Numbered from the stretch's first letter, positions 16,865 to 26,193 are shown. The stretch: DNA of 64,000 nt from Microbacterium terregens (GCF_039534975.1 NZ_BAAAWH010000001.1:1240001-1304000), one strand, 5' to 3'. Made by a program: numbers and translations. The notes: generated by a model not told the origin, from the sequence alone.

Positions 16865-17925
16865 TCAGCGTGCGGCGCATCATCGTGGTGCTGGGGGTGG
16901 CCTTCACCGCCTACCTCGCGGCACGGGGCCTGTGGTGGACGGAGTCGGTGCCGCAGCCGCTCCTGGTCTTCGCCTCCCTCAGCCTGTACCTCGTCACGAC
17001 GTGGATGTGCATCCTGTGGGAGCCCCGCCGGGTCAGCGCGGTCGGCCCGGACGGCGTCGTGACCGAGGGACCGCCCGCACCCGGTTCACGCACCCGGCTG
17101 CCCTCGTGGTCGGCGGCACTGGCGCTGGCCTGCGCCGTTCTCGTTCCCAGCGCCATCGCCGTCGCGGTGGGCCCCGCTGCCCGCACCGAACCCTTCGCCA
17201 CCTGGTATCTCGGCGGTATCGGCGCGCTGATGACGATCGTCATGGTGCGTCGTCGCGCATGGGTCGCCTGGACGGGGATCGCCGCCCTCGCCGTGGCTTC
17301 GATGGTGTGGATGGGGCCGCTCAACGCACTGGCGCTGGGCCTGGTGGGATCGATCGTCTGGGTCGCGGCGACGCAGCTCATGCTGCGGTCGATGGATCGC
17401 GCGGCGCGCGACACCGCACAGCTGGCGCAGCTGCAGCGGGCCGCATCCGCGTGGCAGGCATCGCAGAGCGGCCGGCAGCGGGAGCGGCGGATCCAGATCC
17501 AGCGCGCGCTCACGGTCGCCGGGCCGATTCTGACGCGCACCGTCACGTCGGGAGGAGCGCTCACCGAGACGGAGCGGACCGAGGCGCGTCTGGCGGAAGG
17601 GCGCCTGCGCGACGAGATCCGTGGGCCTCGCCTGCTGGATGATGCGGTCCACGCCGAGCTCGAGCGCGCCCGGCGCCGCGGAACCAACGTCACCGTGCTG
17701 GACGAGGGCGGCCTGGACGGGCTGGATGAGGCATCTCTCGCGATCATCCGCGGGCAGCTCGCCGAAACGCTGCGCACCGCACGCTCGGATCGTCTGTACA
17801 TCCGCACATCGCCGCACGAGCGCGTCGCGGTGACCGTGGTCGGCCGGTCAGCCGCCGGTGAGGGTCTGTCCGACGAGGATGCCGTCGACCTGTGGCGGGA
17901 GATCGATCACCCCACCGCGCCGTGA
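16861..17925 (+). CDS. Membrane protein with cytoplasmic coiled coil, partner of the two-component system
   Basis: A 354-residue protein I cannot name. The N-terminal ~175 residues carry about five or six membrane helices. A charged, helix-forming segment follows (roughly 175-215, rich in Ala, Gln and Arg; possible coiled coil), then a cytoplasmic C-terminal part of ~140 residues without a recognised motif. It begins with ATGA overlapping the kinase stop, so it is made together with the kinase and response regulator. The conserved coupling suggests an accessory sensor or modulator of the kinase; this is inference. Part of the C-terminal region (HAELERARRRGTNVTVLDEG) resembles kinase-like regions but lacks visible catalytic motifs. 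Confidence 0.75.
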   Translation: MISVRRIIVVLGVAFTAYLAARGLWWTESVPQPLLVFASLSLYLVTTWMCILWEPRRVSAVGPDGVVTEGPPAPGSRTRLPSWSAALALACAVLVPSAIAVAVGPAARTEPFATWYLGGIGALMTIVMVRRRAWVAWTGIAALAVASMVWMGPLNALALGLVGSIVWVAATQLMLRSMDRAARDTAQLAQLQRAASAWQASQSGRQRERRIQIQRALTVAGPILTRTVTSGGALTETERTEARLAEGRLRDEIRGPRLLDDAVHAELERARRRGTNVTVLDEGGLDGLDEASLAIIRGQLAETLRTARSDRLYIRTSPHERVAVTVVGRSAAGEGLSDEDAVDLWREIDHPTAP

Positions 17926-17934
17926 GAGGGTTCC

Positions 17935-17977
17935 CGCTCCCCGTCCCGGCGGGGGAGGGGAGCCGGGGCGGGGAGCG
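17935..17977 (+). terminator. GC-rich hairpin after the two-component operon
   Basis: A 15-base inverted repeat with one mismatch (CGCTCCCCGTCCCGG / CCGGGGCGGGGAGCG) and a 13-base loop begins 9 bases after the stop codon of the membrane protein gene. Confidence 0.6.
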
Positions 17978-17987
17978 AAGAAGGGGG

Positions 17988-18022
17988 AGGTGAGGGGCGG
18001 CGAAAACGCCCACCCCTCACCT
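17988..18022. terminator. Second hairpin in the convergent intergenic region
   Basis: AGGTGAGGGG / CCCCTCACCT is a perfect 10-base inverted repeat; inside it GGCG-AAAA-CGCC can also pair in a slightly shifted register. It probably stops transcription from one or both sides. Confidence 0.55.
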
Positions 18023-18092
18023 GGCGGACAGTTACCCGAAAACCGTCCGCGTGGCCGAACCTGGAGCTTCCACGAAGGTGAGCAGGTCGACC

Positions 18093-18110
18093 GAACGCAT
18101 TGATGCGTTC
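18093..18110. repeat. Dyad symmetry GAACGCAT-TG-ATGCGTTC
   Basis: A perfect 8-base inverted repeat with a 2-base centre lies between the hairpins and the end of the acyl-CoA carboxylase epsilon gene. CTGGAG/CTCCAG and GGTG/CACC pairs flank it in nested positions. The centre is too short for a normal RNA loop, so a protein-binding dyad is possible, but the region lies downstream of both convergent genes. Nothing else is seen in the ~270 bases between the two genes. Confidence 0.35.
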
Positions 18111-18195
18111 CAGCACCTCCAGTATCGGCGGGCGCGCGCCGCGGCGTCTGTAGGTATTTCGGGGGACAGCGGTCCTCGGGGCCTCGACGGTGGGG

Positions 18196-18438
18196 CTATT
18201 GCCCGGTCCAGCGACCCCAGCCGAGGTCGCGGTCCAGCGGCGCCCGCACTGACCGCTGCGAGAGCGACCAGGCCGTGCGGCGGGCGGTGTCATCGACCGT
18301 CGCGCCCGCCGACTCCTCGCGGTACGCCTCGGTGACGACCGCGATCAGCCCGGCCAGCTCATCGCCCGTCGGCGAGCCTCGCAGGAGGTCGACGCGCATG
18401 CTGTCCGCGGACTCCGCGGGATCGTCCGCGCCGGTCAC
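18196..18438 (-). CDS. accE: Acyl-CoA carboxylase epsilon subunit
   Basis: An 80-residue protein encoded immediately after accD, overlapping its stop as GTGA. Its core [18 protein letters not shown] matches the short RGxPTxEELAAL motif of actinobacterial AccE/PccE epsilon subunits, which bind the alpha-beta carboxylase complex and raise its activity. A later ATG (MRVDLL) could also be the start. The C-terminal WSLSQRSVR and LGWGRW are typical of the C-terminal tail of these proteins. Small size, position and motif together make the call good. Confidence 0.85.
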   Translation of the reverse strand: MTGADDPAESADSMRVDLLRGSPTGDELAGLIAVVTEAYREESAGATVDDTARRTAWSLSQRSVRAPLDRDLGWGRWTGQ

Positions 18439-20024
18439 AGCGGAATGTTCCCGTGCTTCTTGGGCGGCAGGGAGGCGCGCTTGCCGCGCAGCGATCGCAG
18501 CGCCTTGGCCACCGCCACCCGCGTCTGCGCGGGCTCGATGATGCCGTCCAGCTCCCCGCGCTCGGCGGCCAGGAACGGGGATGCGACGTCGTACGTGTAC
18601 TGGTTCGCCAGCCGTGTGCGCACCGCCGCGACGTCTTCGCCGGCCTCCTCGGCGCGCTTGATCTCGCCCCGGTAGAGGATGTTGACAGCGCCCTGACCGC
18701 CCATGACCGCGATCTCGGCGGTCGGCCAGGCCAGGTTGATGTCCGCGCCGAGCTGCTTGGATCCCATCACGATGTAGGCGCCGCCGTAGGCCTTGCGGAG
18801 GATCACGGTCACCAGCGGGACGGTGGCCTCGGCGTAGGCGTAGAGCAGCTTCGCGCCACGGCGGATGACCCCTTCCCACTCCTGGTCGGTGCCGGGCAGG
18901 TAGCCGGGCACATCCACGAGGGTGAGGATCGGAACCGAGAACGCGTCGCAGAACCTGACGAAACGGCTCGCCTTCTCGCCCGCCTGGATGTTCAGGGTGC
19001 CGGCCATCTGCGACGGCTGATTGGCGATGATGCCGACCGTCCGGCCCTCGACTCGGCCGAATCCGATGACGATGTTCGGCGCGAAGAGGGGCTGCACCTC
19101 GAGGAAGTCACCCGCATCGACGATGTGCGCGATGACCTGGTGGATGTCGTAGGGCTGGTTCGCCGAATCCGGGACGATCGTGTTGAGGAAGTGGTCGGCA
19201 TCCGTCGTCTCGAACTCGAAGCCGCTCTCGTACTGCGGGAGTTCGGCCATGTTGTTGTCGGGGAGGAAGCTGAGCAGCGTCCGCGCGTAGTCGATCGCGT
19301 CGTCCTCGTCTTCGGCGAGATAGTGCGCGACGCCCGAGCGGGTGTTGTGCGTGAACGCGCCGCCGAGCTCTTCCATGCCGACGTCCTCGCCGGTGACGGT
19401 CTTGATGACGTCCGGTCCGGTCACGAACATCTGGCTGGTCTTGTCGACCATGATGACGAAATCGGTGAGAGCGGGCGAGTAGACCGCACCACCGGCGGCC
19501 GGTCCCATGATGATCGAGATCTGGGGGATGACGCCCGAGGACTGGGTGTTCAGGCGGAAGATCTCGCCGTACTTGCCGAGGGCGACGACACCCTCCTGAA
19601 TGCGCGCACCGCCGGAATCCAGGATGCCGATGCAGGGCATGCCGCCTCGAAGGGCGAATTCCATGACCTTGATGATCTTGTCGCCGGCGACCTCGCCGAG
19701 CGAGCCGCCGAACGTCGAGAAGTCCTGCGAGTAGACCGCGACCGTCCGCCCGTGGATCGTGCCGACGCCGGTGACGACCGAATCGCCGTACGGGCGGGAC
19801 TTGTCCATGCCGAAAGCGGTGGTGCGGTGGCGCACGTACTCGTCGAACTCGACGAAGCTGCCGGTGTCGACGAGCATCTCGATGCGCTGACGCGCGGTGC
19901 CCTTTCCCTTGGCATGCTGCTTCAGCTGCGCCGCCCGTTCCGCGTCGACGACGGCCTCCTGGAACCTCGCGCGGAGGTCGGCGATCTTGCCGGCGGTCGT
20001 AAAAAGGTCGGGCTGATCAGTCAC
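18435..20024 (-). CDS. accD: Acyl-CoA carboxylase beta subunit (carboxyltransferase)
   Basis: This 529-residue carboxyltransferase moves the carboxyl group from biotin to acetyl-CoA or propionyl-CoA, giving malonyl- or methylmalonyl-CoA. Both crotonase-fold halves are seen: the N half with [27 protein letters not shown] and [15 protein letters not shown], and the C half with [32 protein letters not shown] and [16 protein letters not shown]. It pairs with the AccA3-type alpha subunit at 10962-12728 and the coupled epsilon gene. The GTG start is 7 bases after TAGGGT, so the message is probably leaderless. birA is divergent, joining carboxylase synthesis with its biotinylation. Confidence 0.94.
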   Translation of the reverse strand: MTDQPDLFTTAGKIADLRARFQEAVVDAERAAQLKQHAKGKGTARQRIEMLVDTGSFVEFDEYVRHRTTAFGMDKSRPYGDSVVTGVGTIHGRTVAVYSQDFSTFGGSLGEVAGDKIIKVMEFALRGGMPCIGILDSGGARIQEGVVALGKYGEIFRLNTQSSGVIPQISIIMGPAAGGAVYSPALTDFVIMVDKTSQMFVTGPDVIKTVTGEDVGMEELGGAFTHNTRSGVAHYLAEDEDDAIDYARTLLSFLPDNNMAELPQYESGFEFETTDADHFLNTIVPDSANQPYDIHQVIAHIVDAGDFLEVQPLFAPNIVIGFGRVEGRTVGIIANQPSQMAGTLNIQAGEKASRFVRFCDAFSVPILTLVDVPGYLPGTDQEWEGVIRRGAKLLYAYAEATVPLVTVILRKAYGGAYIVMGSKQLGADINLAWPTAEIAVMGGQGAVNILYRGEIKRAEEAGEDVAAVRTRLANQYTYDVASPFLAAERGELDGIIEPAQTRVAVAKALRSLRGKRASLPPKKHGNIPL

Positions 20025-20031
20025 GGGTTCA

Positions 20032-20037
20032 ACCCTA
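20032..20037 (-). promoter_or_regulatory. -10 box of accD-accE
   Basis: TAGGGT on the minus strand, 7 bases before the GTG. Confidence 0.5.
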
Positions 20038-20193
20038 TCTGCGGGGTTCGCGGGAGAGTTGGAGGCTTCGCACAAGGGCACGCGGCATCCACTGTGGACT
20101 GGGTGCTGTCGGAGTGGTCGGATGCCGGACCTCGCGCACCCGGTCGGCCGACGCACCGGCCGTTCGACGATTCCGCCGCGGCGCCGGCGTGCG

Positions 20194-20199
20194 TAGGGT
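20194..20199 (+). promoter_or_regulatory. -10 box of birA
   Basis: TAGGGT, 6 bases before the ATG. Confidence 0.5.
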
Positions 20200-20205
20200 G
20201 ATCGC

Positions 20206-21000
20206 ATGTCGTTGCCGCCTTCAGGGTACCCCCGCGCCGCCGCCGTCTCGCCGCGTCTGCAAGTCATCGAATCCACCGGGTCCACCAACGCCGACCTCCT
20301 GCGGATGGCCGGTGAGGACCCCGCACTGTGGCCGCACCTGTCCGTGCTGCTCACGACCGACCAGCGCTCCGGACGCGGGCGACTGGATCGCACCTGGACG
20401 CTCCCCGCCGGCACGGGCCTTGCGGTCTCGGTGCTCGTGCGCGTGGCCGACCTGCCGATGGCCGCGCGGGCATGGATCCCGCTCATCGCCGGTGCGGCGA
20501 TGACGCGCGCGGTGCTGGATCAGCTGCGCGGCACCGGGCACACCGCCGGTCTGAAATGGCCGAACGACGTCCTGCTCGACGGCGGCAAGCTCTGCGGCAT
20601 CCTGGCCGAGGTCGTACCCGGGCAGCCGGAGGCGGTGGTCATCGGAGCAGGTGTGAACACGCGCATGACGCGAGTCGATCTGCCTATCGACACCGCGACG
20701 TCCTTCGCGAACGTGGGACTGGAAGCCGACGAGGATCGGCTGCTGGCGGAGTACCTCGCCGCGCTCGACGCGCAGCTCGTCGCGCTGGGTCAGGCCGACG
20801 GCGACGCGTCGGCGTCCGGCATCCGCGGCGAGATCGAGGCCCTGTGCACGACGCTGGGTTCGGAGGTGGTCGTCTCCCTCCCGGACGGGACGAAGCTGCA
20901 CGGCCGAGCCCAGCGGATCGATCAGAACGGCCGGCTCGTCGTCGTCGAAGGTGACAGCGAGACCGCCGTTTCGGCCGGAGACGTCGTCCACGTGCGCTGA
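20206..21000 (+). CDS. birA: Biotin--[acetyl-CoA-carboxylase] ligase
   Basis: This 264-residue ligase makes biotinyl-AMP and attaches biotin to the lysine of carrier domains such as the one in the alpha subunit of this window. Visible motifs are the N-terminal [14 protein letters not shown], the biotin/AMP loop [13 protein letters not shown], the catalytic-domain [17 protein letters not shown], and GAGVNTRM. There is no N-terminal DNA-binding domain, so it is a class I enzyme and not a repressor. The C-terminal SH3-like domain (from about 215) is present. It is divergent from accD, with a ~180-base gap. Confidence 0.93.
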   Translation: MSLPPSGYPRAAAVSPRLQVIESTGSTNADLLRMAGEDPALWPHLSVLLTTDQRSGRGRLDRTWTLPAGTGLAVSVLVRVADLPMAARAWIPLIAGAAMTRAVLDQLRGTGHTAGLKWPNDVLLDGGKLCGILAEVVPGQPEAVVIGAGVNTRMTRVDLPIDTATSFANVGLEADEDRLLAEYLAALDAQLVALGQADGDASASGIRGEIEALCTTLGSEVVVSLPDGTKLHGRAQRIDQNGRLVVVEGDSETAVSAGDVVHVR

Positions 21001-21050
21001 GCGTGGGCGTGGCAGCCGCGACTGTCGCCGCCGCGCGCCACAATGGAAGC

Positions 21051-21614
21051 ATGACCCAGCCGACCACGTTTGGCGGCAGATCGCCGATGGTCGTTCCCGG
21101 CGTGCCGACGCCGGAGCTGCGTGTCGCCCGGTTTCGCGCACACGCGCGCCGGCTGACGTGGTCAGCGCTGATTCTGGTGGCCGTGGCGGGAGGCGTGGGC
21201 TACTTCTACGGCAATCTCCCGGCTCCGTTCGAGGACTGGATGCTGTTGACCGCCGCCGCGGTCTTCGTGCTGTTCCTGGTGCTGCTGCCCTACCTCTCGT
21301 GGTGGGCGCACGTGTACACGATCACGACCCGGCGCGTCATCGAGCGCTCGGGCGTTCTCCGCACGCACCGACGTGAGCTGAGCCACGTGCGCGGGTACAC
21401 GGTGCAGGAGCGCCGCGGCATCCTGCAGCGCATGTGGGGGACCGGCACGCTGCTGCTGAGCAACGGCGTGGACGAACCGCTGCGCCTGGCGAACATCCCC
21501 AGTGTCGCCCTGGTCCACGAGGCGCTGGTGGATCAGGTCGAGGTCAACCAGATCCTCGCGCACCGCGACGCCCAGGCGCTGCCCCCCGCTCCGCCGGAGC
21601 ACCCCGGCGCCTGA
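21051..21614 (+). CDS. PH-domain membrane protein (DUF304 type)
   Basis: A 187-residue protein with two membrane helices (about 36-58 and 66-86) followed by a bacterial PH domain: YTITTRRVIERSGVLRTHRR, ELSHVRGYTVQERRGILQRM, GTGTLLLSN. Such YdbS/YdbT-like proteins sit in the cytoplasmic membrane and have no settled function. The ATG was chosen for GGAAG directly upstream; a -10-like CACAAT also lies 6 bases before it. It follows birA by 50 bases. The C-terminal 20 residues are Pro/Ala-rich. Confidence 0.82.
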   Translation: MTQPTTFGGRSPMVVPGVPTPELRVARFRAHARRLTWSALILVAVAGGVGYFYGNLPAPFEDWMLLTAAAVFVLFLVLLPYLSWWAHVYTITTRRVIERSGVLRTHRRELSHVRGYTVQERRGILQRMWGTGTLLLSNGVDEPLRLANIPSVALVHEALVDQVEVNQILAHRDAQALPPAPPEHPGA

Positions 21615-21658
21615 CCCGCCCGGAGGCGCCGCGCTGCCGTCGTTCTCGCGCTCGTGGC

Positions 21659-21723
21659 GTGTTCACTTGCCCTGGATGTACGCGAATCGGGCGCTTCCGC
21701 GTACATCCACGACCAGTGAACAC
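21659..21723. repeat. 65-base two-part inverted repeat element
   Basis: GTGTTCACT ... AGTGAACAC (9/9 pairs) encloses GGATGTACGCG ... CGCGTACATCC (11/11 pairs). The two stems are separated by a 6-base internal loop on each side, and a 13-base terminal loop caps the structure. A further GTGAACAC copy follows 6 bases later. It sits between the PH-domain gene and purK. It may work as a terminator, but the length and the unpaired symmetrical spacers are unusual for one; a dispersed palindromic element or a protein-binding site is also possible. Confidence 0.6.
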
Positions 21724-21826
21724 GGCTGGTGAACACAGAAGGGCCGCCGGCCCGACCGCAGGCGTTGAACGAGCGCGGACGGCGGTGCGCGATGATGGGA
21801 GCGGAACAAGCGACGGAAGGATTCCC

Positions 21827-22963
21827 ATGGCGTTGCGAGTCGGAGTCATCGGCGGAGGCCAGCTGGCCCGCATGATGATCGCACCCGCGGTCGAGCTCGG
21901 CCTCGATCTGCGCGTGCTGGCCGAGGAGGAGGGGATGGCGGCGTCCCTCGCGGCCACCGCCGTCGGCGACTACCGCGACGCGGCAACCGTGCTGGCGTTC
22001 GCCCGCGACGTCGACGTGGTCACCTTCGACCACGAGCACGTGCCGCAAGACGTCCTCGCGGCGCTCGTCGAGGCCGGCGTGATCGTCCGCCCCGGTCCGG
22101 ACCCGCTCCGATACGCGCAGGACAAACTCCTCATGCGCGCCCGCCTGCACGAGCTCGGGATGCCGCAGCCGGAGTGGGCGGCCGTATCGAACGCCGACGA
22201 ACTGCAGGGCTTCCTCGACACGCACGGCGGCCGCGCCGTCGTCAAGACGCCGCGCGGCGGCTACGACGGCAAGGGTGTCCGTGTCGTCTCGGCCGGTACC
22301 GAAGCCGACGACTGGTTCACCGCGCTCGCCGAGGACGCCCGCGGCGGCGCCCTGCTCGCCGAAGAGCTCGTCGACTTCTCACGAGAACTCGCGCAGCAGG
22401 TCGCGCGACGGCCGTCGGGGCAGATGCGGGCCTATCCGGTCGTCGAGACCGTGCAGCGCGACGGCGTCTGCGCCGAGGTCATCGCGCCCGCACCGCACGG
22501 GGCCGGCCGGCTATCGCAGGTCGCCTCACGGATCGGGCTCGGCATCGCCGAAGGACTGGATGTCACCGGGATGCTGGCCGTGGAGCTGTTCGAGACGACC
22601 GACGAGCGCCTGCTGGTGAACGAACTCGCGATGCGCCCGCACAACAGCGGCCACTGGACACAGGACGGCGCGGTCACGAGCCAGTTCGAGCAGCACCTGC
22701 GTGCGGTGCTCGACCTTCCGCTCGGTGATCCCGAGCCGAGCGCGGCCTGGTCGGTCATGGTGAACATCCTCGGCGGCCCGGAGACGGACAGCCTCGACCA
22801 GCGCTTCGCCGCGGTCATGGAGGCATACCCGGCCGCGAAGGTGCACACCTACGGCAAGGCCCCACGACCCGGACGCAAGGTCGGACACGTCACGGCCGTG
22901 GGCGAAGAGCTCGACGAGGTCGCCTACGAGGCGCGGGCCGCGGCATCCTTCTTCGAGGATTGA
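21827..22963 (+). CDS. purK: N5-carboxyaminoimidazole ribonucleotide synthase
   Basis: PurK uses ATP and bicarbonate to carboxylate aminoimidazole ribonucleotide in purine synthesis; PurE then moves the carboxyl group. The 378-residue protein is an ATP-grasp enzyme with N-terminal VGVIGGGQLARMM, DHEHVP, the ATP loop VVKTPRGGYDGKGV, the metal-binding segment LLVNELAMRPHNSGHWT, and a C-terminal domain. The ATG is set by AAGGA 6 bases upstream. purE follows 100 bases later with its own promoter-like box. Confidence 0.95.
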   Translation: MALRVGVIGGGQLARMMIAPAVELGLDLRVLAEEEGMAASLAATAVGDYRDAATVLAFARDVDVVTFDHEHVPQDVLAALVEAGVIVRPGPDPLRYAQDKLLMRARLHELGMPQPEWAAVSNADELQGFLDTHGGRAVVKTPRGGYDGKGVRVVSAGTEADDWFTALAEDARGGALLAEELVDFSRELAQQVARRPSGQMRAYPVVETVQRDGVCAEVIAPAPHGAGRLSQVASRIGLGIAEGLDVTGMLAVELFETTDERLLVNELAMRPHNSGHWTQDGAVTSQFEQHLRAVLDLPLGDPEPSAAWSVMVNILGGPETDSLDQRFAAVMEAYPAAKVHTYGKAPRPGRKVGHVTAVGEELDEVAYEARAAASFFED

Positions 22964-23052
22964 CACCCGCTCCCTCGCCACACCGGCCGGATTGTGGCAG
23001 AACACGTGCACCAAGGACCGCGCCGTTGCGGGGTTCTTCCAGCCTTCAGCCC

Positions 23053-23058
23053 TAGCCT
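23053..23058 (+). promoter_or_regulatory. -10 box of purE
   Basis: TAGCCT, 6 bases before the GTG. Confidence 0.5.
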
Positions 23059-23064
23059 GGTCGG

Positions 23065-23580
23065 GTGCCCCAGCCGCTGCATTCCTCGACCGCGCCCTTG
23101 ATCGGCGTCGTGATGGGCTCCGATTCGGATTGGCGCGTCATGAGCGACGCGTCGCAGATCCTCACCGACTTCGACGTGCCGCACGAGGTCGAGGTCGTCT
23201 CGGCCCACCGCACGCCCGACAAGCTGATCCGGTACGGCCGTGAGGCCCGCGAGCGCGGCATGCGCGTGATCATCGCCGGCGCCGGCGGTGCGGCACACCT
23301 GCCCGGAATGCTGGCCTCGGTGACCGCGCTTCCCGTGATCGGCGTGCCCGTGCCGCTGGCGACGCTCGACGGGCTGGACTCGCTCCTGAGCATCGTGCAG
23401 ATGCCCGCGGGCATCCCCGTCGCCACCGTCTCGATCGGCGGGGCCAAGAACGCCGCGCTGCTGGCCGTGCGCATTCTCGGAACGACGGATGCCGCGCTCG
23501 CCGTCCGGATCGAGGACTACGCACGGGAACTGGAGTCGCAGGTGGAGGACAAGAACCGGCGGCTCAAGGAGTCCCTGTGA
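23065..23580 (+). CDS. purE: N5-carboxyaminoimidazole ribonucleotide mutase
   Basis: A 171-residue class I PurE. It converts N5-carboxyaminoimidazole ribonucleotide to the C4-carboxylated isomer after PurK. Signatures are [55 protein letters not shown] and [16 protein letters not shown]. The GTG start has no ribosome site but follows a -10-like box closely, so it is probably leaderless. Its stop overlaps the LCP gene as GTGA, tying the LCP protein to purE expression. Confidence 0.95.
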   Translation: MPQPLHSSTAPLIGVVMGSDSDWRVMSDASQILTDFDVPHEVEVVSAHRTPDKLIRYGREARERGMRVIIAGAGGAAHLPGMLASVTALPVIGVPVPLATLDGLDSLLSIVQMPAGIPVATVSIGGAKNAALLAVRILGTTDAALAVRIEDYARELESQVEDKNRRLKESL

Positions 23581-25055
23581 GTGTGGCCAGCCCCCCGCGC
23601 CCGGCCCCGTCGCGGGCAGCTTCGGCGAAGGTCGTCGAAGACCGCCCGATGCGGTACCCCGACACCGCCTCGCGCGCAGTGATGACCCGTCGTGGCTGGT
23701 GGCTCGTCCTGCTCAACTTCCTCCTCCCCGGATCCGCGCAGGCGGTCGCCGGCAATCGCCGGCTCGGAAAGGTCGGACTCGGCGCGACCATCGTCATGTG
23801 GGTGCTGATCATCCTCGGCATTCTGGGCGCACTGCTGTGGCCGACGGCCGCCTTCACGCTCGTGACCGGCGCGTGGCTCCCCGAATGGCTCGGCCTGCTG
23901 CGCCCGCTGCCGCTGCTGCTGATCCAGGGCGCGGTGATCGCGTACGGCATCCTGTGGCTGTTCCTCACCGTCGACACGCTGCGGCTGGTGCGGCTCGTGA
24001 AGACCGGCGCGGGTGCGCGGGTCGGGATCGCCGCCGTCGCGGTCGCGCTCCTGGTCGTGTCCACCGGGGCTGCGGCGTACGCGGCGAACGTCGCCGGCAC
24101 CGTGCGCGAGACCCTCGGCAGCATCTTCGTCGCGACCGGACCACCGGTGCCGCCGAGCGACGGCTACTACAACATCCTGCTTCTCGGCGCGGACAGCGGT
24201 GAGGGCAGAGACTCCATGCGCTTCGACAGCATCTCGGTGGTGTCGGTCAACGCCGAGACGGGCGCGACGACGATCACCGGCATCCCGCGTGACATGCCGC
24301 ACTTCCCCTTCGCGGCCGGACCCCTGCAGGATCGCTACCCGAACGGACACGAAGGTCACGCGGACTCGACCTGCGGGTGGGGGAGCGGCGTGAACCAGCT
24401 GCGCACCGAGGTCGAGGTGTGTCAGGACGGAAACGCCTTGTATCCGGATGCTGTCGCCAACAGCTCCGAGCCCGGCATCGAGGCGACCAAGGATGCGGCC
24501 GAGGGAATCCTCGGCATCGAGATCCCGTACTACGTGTTCGTCGACATGCACGGCTTCGCCGCGCTCATCGACGCCCTCGGAGGGGTGGACATCACCGTCG
24601 CCGAGCGCCTGCCCGAGGGCGGAGGACCGGCATACTCCGGTCAGCCGGCGGAGGAATGGGCGACCGGCTGGATCGAGGCGGGCGCGCAGCACATGGACGG
24701 CGACACCGCCCAGTGGTACGCGCGTTCGCGGTACACGACCGACGACTTCGATCGCATGAAGCGTCAGCGGCAGCTGCAGGAGGCGATTCTCGCGCAGTTC
24801 ACTCCGCAGACCGTGCTGACCCGGTTCCAGGACGTCGCCAGCGCCGGCCAGGACCTCATCCAGACCGACCTGCCGCAGTCGATGCTGCCCTTCCTCGCCG
24901 ATCTCGCGCTCAAGGCCAAGGAGCAGCCGGTCACGGCGATCGAGCTCACCCCCGCCGGGGGCATCGACGAGTACGACCCGGACTACCCCTACATCCAGGA
25001 GCTGGTGCGGCTCGCCCTGCATCCGCCCACGCAGACGCCCACACCCGAAGGCTGA
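23577..25055 (+). CDS. LytR-CpsA-Psr (LCP) family phosphotransferase
   Basis: LCP enzymes move lipid-linked wall polymers onto peptidoglycan on the outside of the membrane. This 492-residue protein has the LCP core with [32 protein letters not shown], a [10 protein letters not shown] segment, [17 protein letters not shown] and [18 protein letters not shown], including the conserved arginines and aspartates for pyrophosphate binding. Unlike the usual one-helix LCP, the N-terminal ~190 residues carry about four membrane helices. The GTG overlaps the purE stop, and a glycosyltransferase gene follows after 5 bases. It lies at the entry to the surface-glycan region, so it probably attaches one of the polymers made there. 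Confidence 0.88.
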   Translation: MSVASPPRPAPSRAASAKVVEDRPMRYPDTASRAVMTRRGWWLVLLNFLLPGSAQAVAGNRRLGKVGLGATIVMWVLIILGILGALLWPTAAFTLVTGAWLPEWLGLLRPLPLLLIQGAVIAYGILWLFLTVDTLRLVRLVKTGAGARVGIAAVAVALLVVSTGAAAYAANVAGTVRETLGSIFVATGPPVPPSDGYYNILLLGADSGEGRDSMRFDSISVVSVNAETGATTITGIPRDMPHFPFAAGPLQDRYPNGHEGHADSTCGWGSGVNQLRTEVEVCQDGNALYPDAVANSSEPGIEATKDAAEGILGIEIPYYVFVDMHGFAALIDALGGVDITVAERLPEGGGPAYSGQPAEEWATGWIEAGAQHMDGDTAQWYARSRYTTDDFDRMKRQRQLQEAILAQFTPQTVLTRFQDVASAGQDLIQTDLPQSMLPFLADLALKAKEQPVTAIELTPAGGIDEYDPDYPYIQELVRLALHPPTQTPTPEG

Positions 25056-25060
25056 ACCGC

Positions 25061-26164
25061 ATGACCGCAACGCTCCGGGTGATGCTCGACCAGCTCGTCG
25101 CACCGACCGACCCCGATCTGCAGATCGCCGCGCGCGAACTCACGCGCGGGCTCCTCGCGGGCACCCCCGCCGGCTGCGAGGTCGAGGGTGTCGCGCCTGC
25201 CGGGCCGGCAGATCGGCCGGTCGAGATCCCCGGACTCGTCGGCGTACGCCGCACCGCGCTGGCCCGGCGTGAACTCGCCGCTGCGCTGCAGTTCGGCATC
25301 GCGACCGGCATCGGCGGCGGGATGATCCACTCACCGACCCTCCTCGCCCCTCTCGTGCGTCACGACCGCGTGCACGAGAACGATCAGACGGTCGTGACCA
25401 TCTGGGACCTGGGGCCCTGGGAGGCGCCCGCCGAGTGGCCGAAGTCCGTGGTGTCGTGGCACCGCGCCATGCTCAAACGCGCCGTCAAGCACGCCGACGC
25501 CGTGGTCGTTCCAACGCACTCGATGGCCGTGAGGCTGGGCGAGATCGCGACGCTCGGCGAGCGGATCCGGGTGATCGCCGGCGCCGCGCCGGCCGGCCTC
25601 ACCGTGCCGAGCGACGAGGTCGGGCGACGCCGGCTGCTCGACCTGCCGAACGGATTCGTGCTGCTCGCCGGCCGCGCCGCGCCCACCGATGCGCTGGCTG
25701 CGGGCTTGGATGCCGTCGGCCACGCCGGGCTGGATCTGCCGGTCGTGGTCATCGGCGCCGGAGAGGGCGAAGAGCCGGCGATCGCCGACCTCGCCGCGGC
25801 CGCCGGCATCCCCGAGCGCAACCTGCACGTGCGCGGTCTCCTCGCCACCGAGGATCGCGCCGCGGTCTTCGGCGGCGCCGTCGCCTTCGTCGCCCCCGCG
25901 CAGCGCACCGCCTTTCCGTGGCGGGTTCTCGAGGCTCTGGCCCTCGGCGTGCCGGTGGTCGCGGCATCCTCACCGATGCACGACGAAATCATCGTGGACG
26001 GCGGGATGCTCGCGCAGGACGATGCGCTGGCAGAGGCGCTGGCTCGCGCGCTGAGTTCTTCCGCGTCGGTCGACCGTCTCGGCGTGCTGGCCGCGGACCG
26101 CGGCCGCGCCTACTCGTGGCGCGAAGCTGCGGACCGGGTCTGGCAGCTGCACGCGGACCTGTAG
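25061..26164 (+). CDS. Glycosyltransferase, GT4-like
   Basis: A 367-residue GT-B-fold glycosyltransferase, probably cytoplasmic. The N-terminal half has MIHSPTLLAPL and VVTIWDLGPWEAPAEWPK with VVVPTHSMAVRL. The C-terminal nucleotide-sugar domain shows RLLDLPNGFVLLAGR, HVRGLLATEDRAAVFGGAVAFVAPA, and the family's ALALGVPVVAASSPMHDEII, where GT4 enzymes hold the donor with an E-x7-E type motif (FPWRVLEALALGVPVV). Donor and acceptor are unknown. It lies 5 bases after the LCP gene and ends with tandem TAG stops. Confidence 0.82.
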   Translation: MTATLRVMLDQLVAPTDPDLQIAARELTRGLLAGTPAGCEVEGVAPAGPADRPVEIPGLVGVRRTALARRELAAALQFGIATGIGGGMIHSPTLLAPLVRHDRVHENDQTVVTIWDLGPWEAPAEWPKSVVSWHRAMLKRAVKHADAVVVPTHSMAVRLGEIATLGERIRVIAGAAPAGLTVPSDEVGRRRLLDLPNGFVLLAGRAAPTDALAAGLDAVGHAGLDLPVVVIGAGEGEEPAIADLAAAAGIPERNLHVRGLLATEDRAAVFGGAVAFVAPAQRTAFPWRVLEALALGVPVVAASSPMHDEIIVDGGMLAQDDALAEALARALSSSASVDRLGVLAADRGRAYSWREAADRVWQLHADL

Positions 26165-26180
26165 TAGCAGCAGGGGGCTC

Positions 26181-26186
26181 TAGGCT
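26181..26186 (+). promoter_or_regulatory. -10 box of the GT2 gene at 26194
   Basis: TAGGCT, 7 bases before the ATG. Confidence 0.5.
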
Positions 26187-26193
26187 GAACGCC

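Noticed and set aside
18438..18879. Extension of the epsilon-subunit frame upstream
   Set aside because: It overlaps accD in another frame and is Arg-rich; the GTGA overlap and family length mark the real start.
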